Below, one piece after another: positions 32,514 through 41,033 of a stretch of 64,000 nucleotides of DNA (positions are counted from its first letter, which is position 1; each line of letters begins with the position of its first letter). A program made the position numbers and the translations under genes. Origin of the DNA: Mesorhizobium sp. M2D.F.Ca.ET.226.01.1.1. GTDB taxonomy: Bacteria; Pseudomonadota; Alphaproteobacteria; Rhizobiales; Rhizobiaceae. The DNA lies in the NCBI RefSeq assembly GCF_004022705.2, contig NZ_RZOY02000011.1, positions 179,381 to 243,380 on the forward strand, in the 5' to 3' direction. Below the pieces are notes generated by a model. That model saw only the letters and a program-made list of their open reading frames with translations. It did no database searches and had not been told where the DNA came from.

Positions 32514-33394
32514 GCCCGCTTGTCCCGTCCAGGATGCAAAAGATGACGCAGCTGCACCATCGCCATCGGATGCGACAGGCTCTGCGCGTCGGTTTCGAGC
32601 TGCAGCTCATCGCCGCCGCGCTTCGCGGTGCGGGCGAGGATCTCGTAGACGGCCGCCGTGGTCGATTGCAGCGCCTTGACCGGCGGCTGGCCGGAAAGCA
32701 CGCGCGCCAGATAGACCGCGGCGGTCAGGTCGCCGAGTCCGTTCGGCGGCTTCTCGATCACGCGGTGCTCGGCGAGCAGCGCCTGGCTGCCGTCGAGCAG
32801 GAAATTGCCGGTGCCACCGGTCATCATCGCCGGCGCGGAAGTCACCAGCATGGTGGACGGGCCGGCGTGAAGGGCCGCCGCCGTCACCGCCTTGATGTCG
32901 GGCAGCGGCGCGCCCGCCATCCATTCCAGCTCATAGCGGTTCGGCGTCGCGATATCCGCGATTGGCATCAGCTTGTCGCGCATGGCGGCGGCCGTCGCCT
33001 CCGGAACGTAAAGCCCGCCGGAATCACCCATCACCGGGTCGCAGACGTAAAGCGCGTTCGGCGTCTTCTCCTTGACTGCGGCAACCAGCGAGGCGACGGC
33101 CTCCGCCTGGCCCGCCTCGCCGAGATAGCCCGACAGCACGGCCCGCACCTCGCCCAACCAGGGCGCGCGCTCGAGATCGGCCATCAGCGCCTTGAACTGA
33201 TCGAACGGCGGCACGATGCGCGTGGCGCGGCTGTGACCCGGATGCCAGGGCAGGATGACGGTCGGCACCGCCCAGACCGGAAAGCCCAGGGTCTCCAGCG
33301 CGAAGACGGCGGCGCGGTTGCCGACCGAGCCGCGCGCGACATGGCTGGAGATGACGATGACCGCGCGCGGCGCGTCGGTTTTTTCTGCATTCAT
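32510..33394 (-). CDS. pdxY: pyridoxal kinase
   Basis: A 294-residue ribokinase-family enzyme phosphorylating pyridoxal in PLP salvage. Motifs: ISSHVARGSVGNRAA at the N-terminus, LYVCDPVMGDSGGLYVPE, TPNRYELEWMAG, and the ATP/anion-hole GLGDLTAAVYLARVLSG, where Asp is the catalytic base. Length matches the family (about 286). It lies upstream of the DUF429 gene with a 4-base overlap. Confidence 0.92.
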   Translation of the reverse strand: MNAEKTDAPRAVIVISSHVARGSVGNRAAVFALETLGFPVWAVPTVILPWHPGHSRATRIVPPFDQFKALMADLERAPWLGEVRAVLSGYLGEAGQAEAVASLVAAVKEKTPNALYVCDPVMGDSGGLYVPEATAAAMRDKLMPIADIATPNRYELEWMAGAPLPDIKAVTAAALHAGPSTMLVTSAPAMMTGGTGNFLLDGSQALLAEHRVIEKPPNGLGDLTAAVYLARVLSGQPPVKALQSTTAAVYEILARTAKRGGDELQLETDAQSLSHPMAMVQLRHLLHPGRDKRA

Positions 33395-33406
33395 GGAATC
33401 TGAGTC

Positions 33407-33658
33407 CTAGCCGCCACGCGTTGCGACATACACCAGCCAGACCAATAGCCCAATGGCGATGATGAAGCCGAGTGTTCGGCCAATGCGGGTTCCCCAATAT
33501 TCGATCGGGTCGGCACGGTCGGCATCGGCGGCGGTCACGCGGTCGCGTGCGTCCTTCGCCGCCCGCACGATGAACGAGGCGCCGCCTGGCGCCGTCTCGC
33601 GCTCGACGCGTTCGAGGATGCGGCGCGATTCGGTCTCGTCGTCCCGGCGCTCAGCCAT
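33407..33658 (-). CDS. small single-helix membrane protein
   Basis: Eighty-three residues: a charged N-terminus (MAERRDDETESRRILERVER), a middle rich in Asp/Arg, and a C-terminal membrane helix (TLGFIIAIGLLVWLVYVA). AGGAAAGGGC lies upstream of the ATG at 33658. No family recognised. It lies 12 bases upstream of pdxY and may be cotranscribed. Confidence 0.7.
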   Translation of the reverse strand: MAERRDDETESRRILERVERETAPGGASFIVRAAKDARDRVTAADADRADPIEYWGTRIGRTLGFIIAIGLLVWLVYVATRGG

Positions 33659-33811
33659 GGCAATTGCCCTTTCCTGCCCGCAGCTTAGCCTGTTCGCGCA
33701 AGTATTCACAGAGGCGCATGAACGAGCCGGAGCCGGTGTCATGAGCCGGACATTTTCTTGCGCGTGGATTGTGGTAATGCTTCGCACGCAACTTCTGTCG
33801 AGGGACCAATC

Positions 33812-34459
33812 ATGATTACCGAGCGCCTCTCACCGCCCTCCCTTTTCCGCGCCCTGCCTGCCTTGCTGATGATGGCTTTCGTGCTGCCGCTGCTTGCCGG
33901 CTGCGGCTACAACACCATTCCGACGGCGGAGGAGAACGCCAGGGCGGCCTGGAGCGAGGTGCTCAACCAATATCAGCGCCGCTCCGACCTGATCCCGAAT
34001 CTGGTCGAGACGGTGAAGGGCTATGCCTCGCATGAAAAGGACACGCTCGACGCGGTTGTTCAGGCGCGCGCCAAGGCAACGCAGATCACGGTGACGCCGG
34101 AGACGCTGAAGGATCCCGAAGCGCTGAAGAAGTTCCAGGATGCCCAGGCCGGGCTGACCAGCGCGCTGTCGCGGCTAATCGCGGTGTCGGAAGCCTATCC
34201 CGATCTCAAGGCCAACCAGAACTTCCTGGCGCTGCAGGCGCAGCTCGAAGGCACGGAGAACCGTATCGCCGTCGCGCGCCGTGACTACATCCAGGCGGTC
34301 AGGGACTACAATCTGACGCTGAGGACCTTCCCGTCCGTGCTGTGGGCGACCTTCTGGTTCCGCGGCAACGAGCCCTTCGCCAACTTCACCGTCGACGAAG
34401 ACAAGATGCAGGTGCCGAAGGTCGATTTCGGCACGAGCACCACCAAGCAGGGCGGGTGA
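33812..34459 (+). CDS. LemA family lipoprotein
   Basis: A 215-residue LemA protein: lipoprotein-type signal (LLMMAFVLPLLAGC), then the conserved GYNTIPTAEENARAAWSEV, NQYQRRSDLIPNLVETVKGY and RDYIQAVRDYNLTLRTFP. LemA forms a helical bundle at the membrane; the function is unclear. It is usually followed by TPM-domain genes, as here (34682 and 35489). GAGGGACCAATC precedes the ATG. Confidence 0.9.
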   Translation: MITERLSPPSLFRALPALLMMAFVLPLLAGCGYNTIPTAEENARAAWSEVLNQYQRRSDLIPNLVETVKGYASHEKDTLDAVVQARAKATQITVTPETLKDPEALKKFQDAQAGLTSALSRLIAVSEAYPDLKANQNFLALQAQLEGTENRIAVARRDYIQAVRDYNLTLRTFPSVLWATFWFRGNEPFANFTVDEDKMQVPKVDFGTSTTKQGG

Positions 34460-34493
34460 GCGGACATTCAATTGAGTTTGTCAGCTTTGCGTT

Positions 34494-34665
34494 CCTTCGC
34501 GCCCCCCTCTGTCCTGCCGGACATCTCCCCCACGAGGGGGGAGATCGGATGTCGCGTCGGCTTTCGCCAATCGCCAAGGTCTGAAAGGGAGAGCCGGCGG
34601 CCAAACCGCCAATCTCCCCCCTCGTGGGGGAGATGGCCGGCAGGCCAGAGGGGGGCGCGACAGAA
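34494..34665. repeat. GC palindrome repeat, opposed pair, copy 3
   Basis: GCGCCCCCCTCTGTCCTGCC with ACATCTCCCCCACGAGGGGG at the left, and ATCTCCCCCCTCGTGGGGGA with GGCCGGCAGGCCAGAGGGGG at the right. It separates lemA from the first TPM gene within what should be one operon. Confidence 0.7.
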
Positions 34666-34681
34666 TGCCTTCTATGGCGTT

Positions 34682-35482
34682 TTGCTGAGCATCTTCTCGC
34701 TTCTCCTCCCCCTCGCCGCCCTGGCCGCCGATCTCCCCGCCCTCACCGGCCGCGTCGTCGACAATGCCGGCATCATCGATGCCGGCACCCGCGTGGCGCT
34801 GACGCAAAAACTCGCCGACTTCGAAACCAAAGGCTCCGACCAGATCGTCGTCGCCACCATTCCCAGCCTCGGCGGCGAGGAGATCGAGCCTTACGCCAAC
34901 CGGCTGTTCCGCTTCTGGAAACTCGGCCAAGCCAAGCAAAACAACGGCGTGCTGCTCCTGGTGGCGCCGAACGACCATAGGATGCGCATCGAGGTCGGCT
35001 ATGGGCTGGAAGGCACGCTGACCGACCTGCACACCAAGCTGATCATCGAGAACGACATGGTGCCGGCCTTCCGCGCCGGCGATTTCTCCGGCGGCATCAC
35101 CAAGGCCGTCGACGACATGATCATGGTGCTGGAGGGCAATCCGGAGGAGCTGGAGGCGCGCGGCAAGCGCAGCGAGCAGGCGCCGTTCAATTCCGACGAC
35201 CTGTTCTTCGCCATCTTCATCACCATCTGGGCGCTGATCTTCTTCGGCGGCATCGCGATGACGGTGCTGCCGCCGATTTTCGGCCAGAAGATCGGACCCG
35301 GCCGCTACCGCTGGCTCGGCATGACCTTCGATCAGAACCGGCGCTCTTCTTCGGGTGGCTGGTCGTCGGGTGGCGGCGGCTGGTCCTCAGGCGGCGGGAG
35401 CTGGTCCTCGGGAGGCGGTGGTGGCGGATTTTCCGGCGGCGGCGGCTCGTCGGGCGGCGGCGGCTCCTCGGGAAGCTGGTGA
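34682..35482 (+). CDS. TPM domain protein (YgcG-like)
   Basis: About 266 residues: signal peptide (SIFSLLLPLAALAA), TPM domain (LPALTGRVVDNAGIIDAGTR, then GSDQIVVATIPSLGGEEIEP, then NGVLLLVAPNDHRMRIEVGY), one membrane helix (FFAIFITIWALIFFGGIAM) and a Gly/Ser/Trp-rich tail. TPM proteins are predicted phosphatases or assembly factors. The start is uncertain: TTG 34682 is in frame, while ATG 34674 would give MAFLLSIFSLLLPLAALA if the T-run at 34680-34683 had five bases instead of four. The upstream in-frame sequence is only repeat DNA. Confidence 0.82.
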   Translation: MLSIFSLLLPLAALAADLPALTGRVVDNAGIIDAGTRVALTQKLADFETKGSDQIVVATIPSLGGEEIEPYANRLFRFWKLGQAKQNNGVLLLVAPNDHRMRIEVGYGLEGTLTDLHTKLIIENDMVPAFRAGDFSGGITKAVDDMIMVLEGNPEELEARGKRSEQAPFNSDDLFFAIFITIWALIFFGGIAMTVLPPIFGQKIGPGRYRWLGMTFDQNRRSSSGGWSSGGGGWSSGGGSWSSGGGGGGFSGGGGSSGGGGSSGSW

Positions 35483-35488
35483 GGCACC

Positions 35489-36127
35489 ATGGCAACGCGA
35501 TCGATCAGCGCTGAGGATCATGACCGGATCGCCGAGACGATTCGCAGCGCCGAATTGAAGACCGACGGCGAAATCTACTGCGTCGTCGCGCATTCGAGCG
35601 ACGGCTATTTCTTCCCGGCCGCCTTCACGGCGACACTCGGCCTGTTCGTTGCCAGCCTCGCCGTCGCCTACGGGCTAGAGGGTTTGTGGCTGACCATCCG
35701 GCTGCCGCATTTCGTGCTGGCGCAACTGCTCGCGTTCGTCTCGGCGCTTGCCTTGCTCTGGTTCCTGCCCGCCTTGCGTATTCATTTCGTGCCGCGAAGG
35801 CTGCGCTATGAGGCGGCGCACGCCAATGCGATGAAGCAGTTCCTGGCGCGCAACGTTCATCGCACGAGCGCGCGCACCGGCGTGCTCGTCTTCGTCTCCA
35901 TTGCCGAGCGTTATGCCGAGGTCGTCGCCGACGCCGGCATCAACGCCAAGGTCGATCAGCATGTCTGGGACAGCGTGGTACGCGACCTGACCAAACATGC
36001 CGCCGACGACCGATTGGCCGATGGTTTTGTCCATGCGATCGAGGCTGTCGGCGCGGTGCTCGCCCAGCATTTCCCGGTCACCGAAGGCGACACCAACGAG
36101 CTCGACGACCACCTCGTCGAAATCTGA
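35489..36127 (+). CDS. TPM domain membrane protein
   Basis: A 212-residue protein: TPM-type N-terminus (DHDRIAETIRSAELKTDGEI), two membrane helices in the middle (FTATLGLFVASLAVAYGLEG and FVLAQLLAFVSALALLWFLP) and a conserved second TPM half (RTGVLVFVSIAERYAEVVAD, then INAKVDQHVWDSVVRDL). It starts 6 bases after the first TPM gene and completes a lemA-TPM-TPM set. Confidence 0.85.
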   Translation: MATRSISAEDHDRIAETIRSAELKTDGEIYCVVAHSSDGYFFPAAFTATLGLFVASLAVAYGLEGLWLTIRLPHFVLAQLLAFVSALALLWFLPALRIHFVPRRLRYEAAHANAMKQFLARNVHRTSARTGVLVFVSIAERYAEVVADAGINAKVDQHVWDSVVRDLTKHAADDRLADGFVHAIEAVGAVLAQHFPVTEGDTNELDDHLVEI

Positions 36128-36226
36128 AATCTCTCCTGCCCACGACTTTTTCGCCTGTGCGAAATCGCCAACGTGGCATGCCGGACTCTTTGCAATCGGC
36201 CGATGCGGGTCTATGGTTAACCAATC

Positions 36227-36736
36227 ATGAACACGCTGACGATCGACATCCGGAAAGCAGAGCCTCGCGACGCGAGCGCCATCGCCGAGGTGCACCAGCA
36301 GGCCTGGCGCGGTGCCTATTCCGGCATCATCCCGCACCGCACGCTGACCTCGATGATCAACCGCCGCGGCGTCGACTGGTGGGCCAACGCGATCCGCCGC
36401 GCCGCCACCGTGCTGGTGGTCGAGATCGGCGGAACCGTCGCCGGCTACGCCACGATCGGCAAGAACCGCGCCCGCGAGCTCCGCCAGCAGGGCGAAATCT
36501 ACGAGCTCTATCTGCGGCCGGAATATCAGGGCATCGGGCTCGGCAGCCGGCTATTCAAGGCGGCCAAGGCCCGGCTCGCCGACCACGGTCTGCGGGGCCT
36601 TGTGGTGTGGGCGCTGGAAGACAATCACAACGCCTTGGCGTTCTATGCCGGCAATGGCGGCCGCGATATCGCCGAAGGCGTCGAGGTGTTCGAGCACAAG
36701 GCGCTGAAGAAAGTCGCTTTCGTCTGGAACGACTAG
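36227..36736 (+). CDS. GNAT family N-acetyltransferase
   Basis: A 169-residue acetyltransferase. IRKAEPRDASAIAEVHQQAW is the first strand and helix. The acetyl-CoA binding motif is LYLRPEYQGIGLGSRLFKAA, followed by VVWALEDNHNALAFYAGNGG. The substrate is unknown. The stop TAG is the first three bases of the RIME-like repeat copy 5, so the repeat fixes the gene end. No clear ribosome site. Confidence 0.88.
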   Translation: MNTLTIDIRKAEPRDASAIAEVHQQAWRGAYSGIIPHRTLTSMINRRGVDWWANAIRRAATVLVVEIGGTVAGYATIGKNRARELRQQGEIYELYLRPEYQGIGLGSRLFKAAKARLADHGLRGLVVWALEDNHNALAFYAGNGGRDIAEGVEVFEHKALKKVAFVWND

Positions 36737-36835
36737 AGCAATTCCAGCAAAAGTGTGGGCGGTTTTCCGCCCGGAATTGCGTGAAAACGATGAGATAGAG
36801 CGGTTCGCCGTTCCGTGGAACGGTGAACCGCTCTT
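36735..36835. repeat. RIME-like repeat, copy 5
   Basis: AGAGCAATTCCAGCAAAAG, CCGCCCGGAATTGCGTGAAA and the hairpin TCCGTGGAACGGTGAACCGC. It abuts the GNAT stop codon and precedes ppa. Confidence 0.65.
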
Positions 36836-36961
36836 GCATCGCCTCTAAGTTACAAGTGATCACAAACTGTGCGCTTCTATTAGCGTCCGGCGCTATTCGA
36901 CGCATTGCACCATGACGCGTCCCCCGCTATCGGTCTTGTCAATCGAGAGAGGGATTTAGCC

Positions 36962-37498
36962 ATGCGTATTGAAGCCGTGCCAACCGGAAAGAACCCGCCT
37001 GACGACGTCAACGTCATCATCGAGGTGCCGATCGGCGGCGAGCCGATCAAATACGAGATGGACAAGGAAGCCGGCACGCTCTTCGTCGACCGCTTCCTGC
37101 ACACCTCCATGCGCTATCCCGGCAATTACGGCTTCGTGCCGCACACGCTGTCGGGCGACGGCGACCCGATCGACGTTCTGGTCTGCAACACCCGCGCGCT
37201 GGTGCCGGGCTGCGTCATCAATGTGCGGCCGATCGGCGTCTTGATCATGGAAGACAATGCCGGCCAGGACGAGAAGGTGATCGCCGTCCCCTCGCCCAAG
37301 CTGACGCTGCGCTACGAGAACGTCACCGAATACACGCATCTCCCCGACATAACGCGCCAGCAGGTGCAGCACTTCTTCGAGCACTACAAGGATCTCGAGC
37401 CCGGCAAATGGGTCAAGATCGAGGGCTGGCACGATTCCAAATACGCCAAGAAGATGATCGTCGATGCGATCGAGCGGGCAAAGGCGGCTAAAGCCTAA
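36962..37498 (+). CDS. ppa: inorganic pyrophosphatase
   Basis: A 178-residue family I pyrophosphatase splitting PPi to phosphate. Active-site segment GDGDPIDVLV with the metal-binding Asp residues; KYEMDKEAGTLFVDRFLH and MRYPGNYGFVPHTL are also family marks. The length is typical of the hexameric bacterial enzyme. ATG 36962 follows GAGAGGGATTTAGCC. It stands alone; its stop abuts the convergent permease stop. Confidence 0.95.
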   Translation: MRIEAVPTGKNPPDDVNVIIEVPIGGEPIKYEMDKEAGTLFVDRFLHTSMRYPGNYGFVPHTLSGDGDPIDVLVCNTRALVPGCVINVRPIGVLIMEDNAGQDEKVIAVPSPKLTLRYENVTEYTHLPDITRQQVQHFFEHYKDLEPGKWVKIEGWHDSKYAKKMIVDAIERAKAAKA

Positions 37499-38446
37499 TT
37501 ACCGCACCGCCTTCTCGCCGCCGGCCGCGGTGATCACGCCGACGATGATCAGCCCCGTCAGCACCAGCCGCACGCCGGCGCTGACGCCGAACGTGTTAAG
37601 CATGGTGAGCAGCAGCACCAGGAACAGTCCGGCGCCCCACACGCCGGGCACGTTGGCCTTGCCGCCGGCGACCGAGGTGCCGCCGATGACGACGACCGCG
37701 ATCGAGGCGAGCAGATATTCGTTGCCGATATCGACATTGGCGCCGCGGAAATAGCCGGCAAGCAGCGCCCCGTCGATGCCGCCCAGCGCGCCGCACAACG
37801 TATAGGTGAGGAAGCGGATGCGGCCGACATGGACTCCGGCCAGCCACGCAGCGCGGATGTTCTGGCCGATCGCCAGCACCGAGCGGCCATAGATCATGCG
37901 CTGCAGCGCAAGTGCGGCGCCGACGGTGAAGACCACCGTCAGCATCGCCAGCACCGGGATGCCCAGCACCTGCCAGTTGGTGAAGTCGGCGAAGCCGGGC
38001 GGCGGCTTGATCTGCAGGCCGCGGCCATAGCTGATGTCGACCGACTGGATGATGAAGCTGGCCGACAGCGTCGCAATGATCGGCGGGATGCGAAGCGCCC
38101 AGATCAGCAGATAGTTGATGGCGCCGATCGCGGCACCCGTGGCAAGTGCCGCGAGCAGACCGACGACGATCATGGAATCGCTGCCGCCCATCACCTTCAT
38201 GGCGACGGCGCTCGCCAGCCCGATATTGGCGGGCAGCGACAGGTCGACATTCCCGGGTCCGAGCGTGATGACGAACATCTGGCCGACGCCGACGATGACG
38301 GTGAAGACGGCAAGCGACAAGGCAGCCGTGACCATGCCGCCGGCGCCGTAGCCGCCGGTGAACGCGACCGTCGCCAGCCAGACGACGAGCGCGCCGACGA
38401 AGGACCAGATCCAGGGTTTTTCCAGCAGCGTGCGCACCGAGGTCAT
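37499..38446 (-). CDS. sugar ABC transporter permease (RbsC type), second
   Basis: A 315-residue membrane protein of the ribose/xylose permease family, with about eight to ten hydrophobic helices. Family segments are GVGQMFVITLGPGNVDLSLP and YLLASIAVVVIGGTSVAGGK. It is paired with the permease at 38450 (3-base gap) and the two-domain ATPase. It is the last gene of a four-gene importer set. Confidence 0.9.
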   Translation of the reverse strand: MTSVRTLLEKPWIWSFVGALVVWLATVAFTGGYGAGGMVTAALSLAVFTVIVGVGQMFVITLGPGNVDLSLPANIGLASAVAMKVMGGSDSMIVVGLLAALATGAAIGAINYLLIWALRIPPIIATLSASFIIQSVDISYGRGLQIKPPPGFADFTNWQVLGIPVLAMLTVVFTVGAALALQRMIYGRSVLAIGQNIRAAWLAGVHVGRIRFLTYTLCGALGGIDGALLAGYFRGANVDIGNEYLLASIAVVVIGGTSVAGGKANVPGVWGAGLFLVLLLTMLNTFGVSAGVRLVLTGLIIVGVITAAGGEKAVR

Positions 38447-38449
38447 CGC

Positions 38450-39427
38450 TTACCGCTCCCTGCGGCTGATCAGGACGCGCGCCGCCAGCACGATGATCAG
38501 GATCGCGCCATTGGCGGCGACCTGCCAGTCGGGCGGGATATGCATGAAGGTGAGCAGCGGCGAGGCGGCCAGCGCCAGCGTTAGCGCCCCGAGCACCGCG
38601 CCGATTGGCGACACGCGGCCGCCGACGAACTCGCCGCCGCCCAGGATGACACCGGCGATCGACAACAGCGTGTAGCCATTGCCGATATTGGCGTCGGCCG
38701 AGGTGGTGATCCCGATCAGCGCCATGCCGGAAAGCACGCCGAACAGCCCGGTCAGCGCGAAGAGCACGATCTTGGTCCTGAGCAGCGACCAGCCGGCGCG
38801 CCTGAGCGCCGCCGCGTTGCCACCGGAACCGCGCAGGATCACGCCATAGGAGGTCCGCATCAGGCCGAAATGCACGATCGCCGCGATGATGAGCGCGGCC
38901 AGGATCGGGAACGGGATGTAAGGCGGCTTGAAGGACAGGATCGAAAGCAGCCAGTCCGGCGCCTTGCCGCCGGGTTTGGGCAGGACCAGGATGGCAAGCC
39001 CTTGCCAGACGAAGCTCATGCCCAGCGTCACCACGATCGACGGCAGGTTGCGCAGATGGATCAGCGCGCCGAGCAGCGCGTAGACGGCGATCGAGCCCAA
39101 AAGCACGACAATGCCGATGAGCGGCGCATCTCTCAGCCATGTCGCTGTGACGCAGCCGACGAAGCCGACGAACGTGCCGATCGACAGATCCAGCTCGTTG
39201 CCGGCGATCACGAACATCTGCGCGATCGTCGCCAGCGCGATCGGGATCGCCAGATTGAGCATCAGGTTGAAGCCGAAATAGCTGATGGCGCGCGGGTTGA
39301 GCCAGGCGATCGCGATCAGCACCAGCGCCAGCGACAAAGCCGGCAAAAGACCGCGCAACATGCGTGCCCTGGCGGCACCGCCGCGCGGCGAGGATCTTGG
39401 GATCGTGCCGGGAGCAATCGCGGTCAT
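38450..39427 (-). CDS. sugar ABC transporter permease (RbsC type), first
   Basis: A 325-residue permease: after a basic N-terminus, LPALSLALVLIAIAWLNPRA, then the family motif MFVIAGNELDLSIGTFVGFV. Near the end are LLSIAGVILGGGEFVGGRVS and GALTLALAASPLLTFM. ATG 39427 lies right after the ATPase stop (TGATATG), which supports it over the upstream ATG at 39439. The importer thus has two different permease subunits. Confidence 0.9.
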   Translation of the reverse strand: MTAIAPGTIPRSSPRGGAARARMLRGLLPALSLALVLIAIAWLNPRAISYFGFNLMLNLAIPIALATIAQMFVIAGNELDLSIGTFVGFVGCVTATWLRDAPLIGIVVLLGSIAVYALLGALIHLRNLPSIVVTLGMSFVWQGLAILVLPKPGGKAPDWLLSILSFKPPYIPFPILAALIIAAIVHFGLMRTSYGVILRGSGGNAAALRRAGWSLLRTKIVLFALTGLFGVLSGMALIGITTSADANIGNGYTLLSIAGVILGGGEFVGGRVSPIGAVLGALTLALAASPLLTFMHIPPDWQVAANGAILIIVLAARVLISRRER

Positions 39428-39428
39428 A

Positions 39429-40898
39429 TCAACCCGCATCGCCGAACGAGGACTGGATGATCTTTTCCTCCGTCAGCTCGTCGCGCCCGAGATCGGCGAC
39501 GATGCGGCCGTTCTTGAAGACATAGACATGATCGCAATTGTCGAGCTCTTCGGTTTCGGTCGTGTACCAGAGGAAGGTGCGGCCCTTGGCGGCCTCCTCG
39601 CGCACGAGGTCGTAGACTTCCAGCTTGGTGCCGATATCGACGCCGCGCATCGGGTCGTCCATCAGCACGATCTCGGCGTCGGAGCCGAGCGCGCGGGCAA
39701 ACAGCGCCTTCTGCTGGTTGCCGCCCGACAGCGAGAAGATGTTGTTGTTCATGTCCGGCGTGCGGATGCCGATCTTGTTCTTCCAGAATTCGGCGAGATC
39801 GGCCTCGCGCTGCGGCGAAATCAGCAAGCCGTTGCGCAGCCGGGTCAGCGAGCGGATGCCGATGTTCTGGGCGATCGACCATTGCGCGAAAATGCCGTCC
39901 GACTGACGGTCGCCGGCGACCAGCGCCACGGGCGCCGTCACCTCGATGCCGGCCTTGGCGCGGGCGGCCGCCGAGAAAATCGCCAGCAGCAGATCCGTCT
40001 GGCCATGGCCGGCGAGGCCGGCCAGCCCGATGATCTCGCCTGCGCGGGCAACGAGCTCCTTGCCGTCCTGCTGCCTGGCCGGGCGCGCCCGCACCCTGAG
40101 CGCGCCGGGCTCGGTCTTGCGGGCCTCGGCGGCAGCCTTCTGATGGCCTTCGGCGCCGCCCATGGCGGCAACCAGCCTGTCGCGGTCGAAGACATCAGCG
40201 GCATCCGCCGCGACCACCTTGCCGTCGCGCATCACCACGATGCGGTCGGCGTTCTGTAGCACCTCGCCAAGCACATGGGATATCAGGATGCAGCTGCCGC
40301 CGGCGGCCACGAAGCGTCGCACGAAGGCAAGCAACTGCCCTGCCGTATGTGCGTCGAGCGACGAGGTCGGCTCGTCGAGGATGACCAGATGCAGTGGTTC
40401 GCTGGTCAGCGTGAAGGCGCGCGCCACCTCGACCATCTGCCGCCTTCCGATCGAAAGGTCGCCGGCGATGTCGTCCTCCGAAATGCCGTGATCCGGAAAG
40501 ATCTCGTCGAGCTTGGCGCGAATGAGATCGGCGGCCTTGCGCCGCCAGCCGAAGCCCTTGAGCGCGGGATGGTTGATCCGCGTGTTCTCGGCAATGCTGA
40601 GATTTGGGCAGAGCGACAATTCCTGGAACACGCAGCGTATGCCGAGCTCCAGCGCGCGCGCCACCGAATAGCTTGCCTCGGCATTGCCGCGCACCGCGAT
40701 CTGCCCGCCGTCCGGCCGCAGCGTGCCGGCCACCATATGCATGAGCGTCGACTTGCCGGCGCCGTTGTGCCCAACCAGGCCGACGCATTCGCCGGCGCCG
40801 ACATGGAAGTCGACGCCGTTAAGGGCTCGAACGGCGCCGAAATGCTTTTCGGCGCCGTTCAGCCGGACGATGTCGGTGTTTGCCTTGAGCATGCTCAA
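39429..40898 (-). CDS. sugar ABC transporter ATP-binding protein, two-domain (RbsA type)
   Basis: A 489-residue fused ATPase. Domain 1: Walker A GHNGAGKS, signature LSIGRRQMVEVARA, Walker B LVILDEPTSSLD. Domain 2 has a degenerate Walker A (GLAGHGQTDLL), as usual for RbsA, and signature LSGGNQQKALFARALG with Walker B IVLMDDPMRGVD. It powers the two permeases downstream. A hairpin repeat separates it from the binding-protein gene. Confidence 0.92.
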   Translation of the reverse strand: MSMLKANTDIVRLNGAEKHFGAVRALNGVDFHVGAGECVGLVGHNGAGKSTLMHMVAGTLRPDGGQIAVRGNAEASYSVARALELGIRCVFQELSLCPNLSIAENTRINHPALKGFGWRRKAADLIRAKLDEIFPDHGISEDDIAGDLSIGRRQMVEVARAFTLTSEPLHLVILDEPTSSLDAHTAGQLLAFVRRFVAAGGSCILISHVLGEVLQNADRIVVMRDGKVVAADAADVFDRDRLVAAMGGAEGHQKAAAEARKTEPGALRVRARPARQQDGKELVARAGEIIGLAGLAGHGQTDLLLAIFSAAARAKAGIEVTAPVALVAGDRQSDGIFAQWSIAQNIGIRSLTRLRNGLLISPQREADLAEFWKNKIGIRTPDMNNNIFSLSGGNQQKALFARALGSDAEIVLMDDPMRGVDIGTKLEVYDLVREEAAKGRTFLWYTTETEELDNCDHVYVFKNGRIVADLGRDELTEEKIIQSSFGDAG

Positions 40899-40982
40899 CG
40901 ATACCCGGCTGGCGATGCGGACGGCAATGCGATCATGAAAGTGAGATGACCTTTCTTCGAAACGTCATCCCACTTCTCTTCT

Positions 40983-41029
40983 GAGCATGATCTTTTCCGA
41001 AAACCGCCGCACACTTTTCGGGATCATGC
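40983..41029. repeat. rhizobial GAGCATGATC palindrome between binding protein and ATPase
   Basis: GAGCATGATCTTTTCCGAAA pairs with TTTTCGGGATCATGC across CCGCCGCACAC. It begins about 5 bases after the binding-protein stop, so it probably acts as an intercistronic stabiliser or partial terminator. The word is very common between rhizobial genes (general knowledge). Confidence 0.65.
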
Positions 41030-41033
41030 CCTG

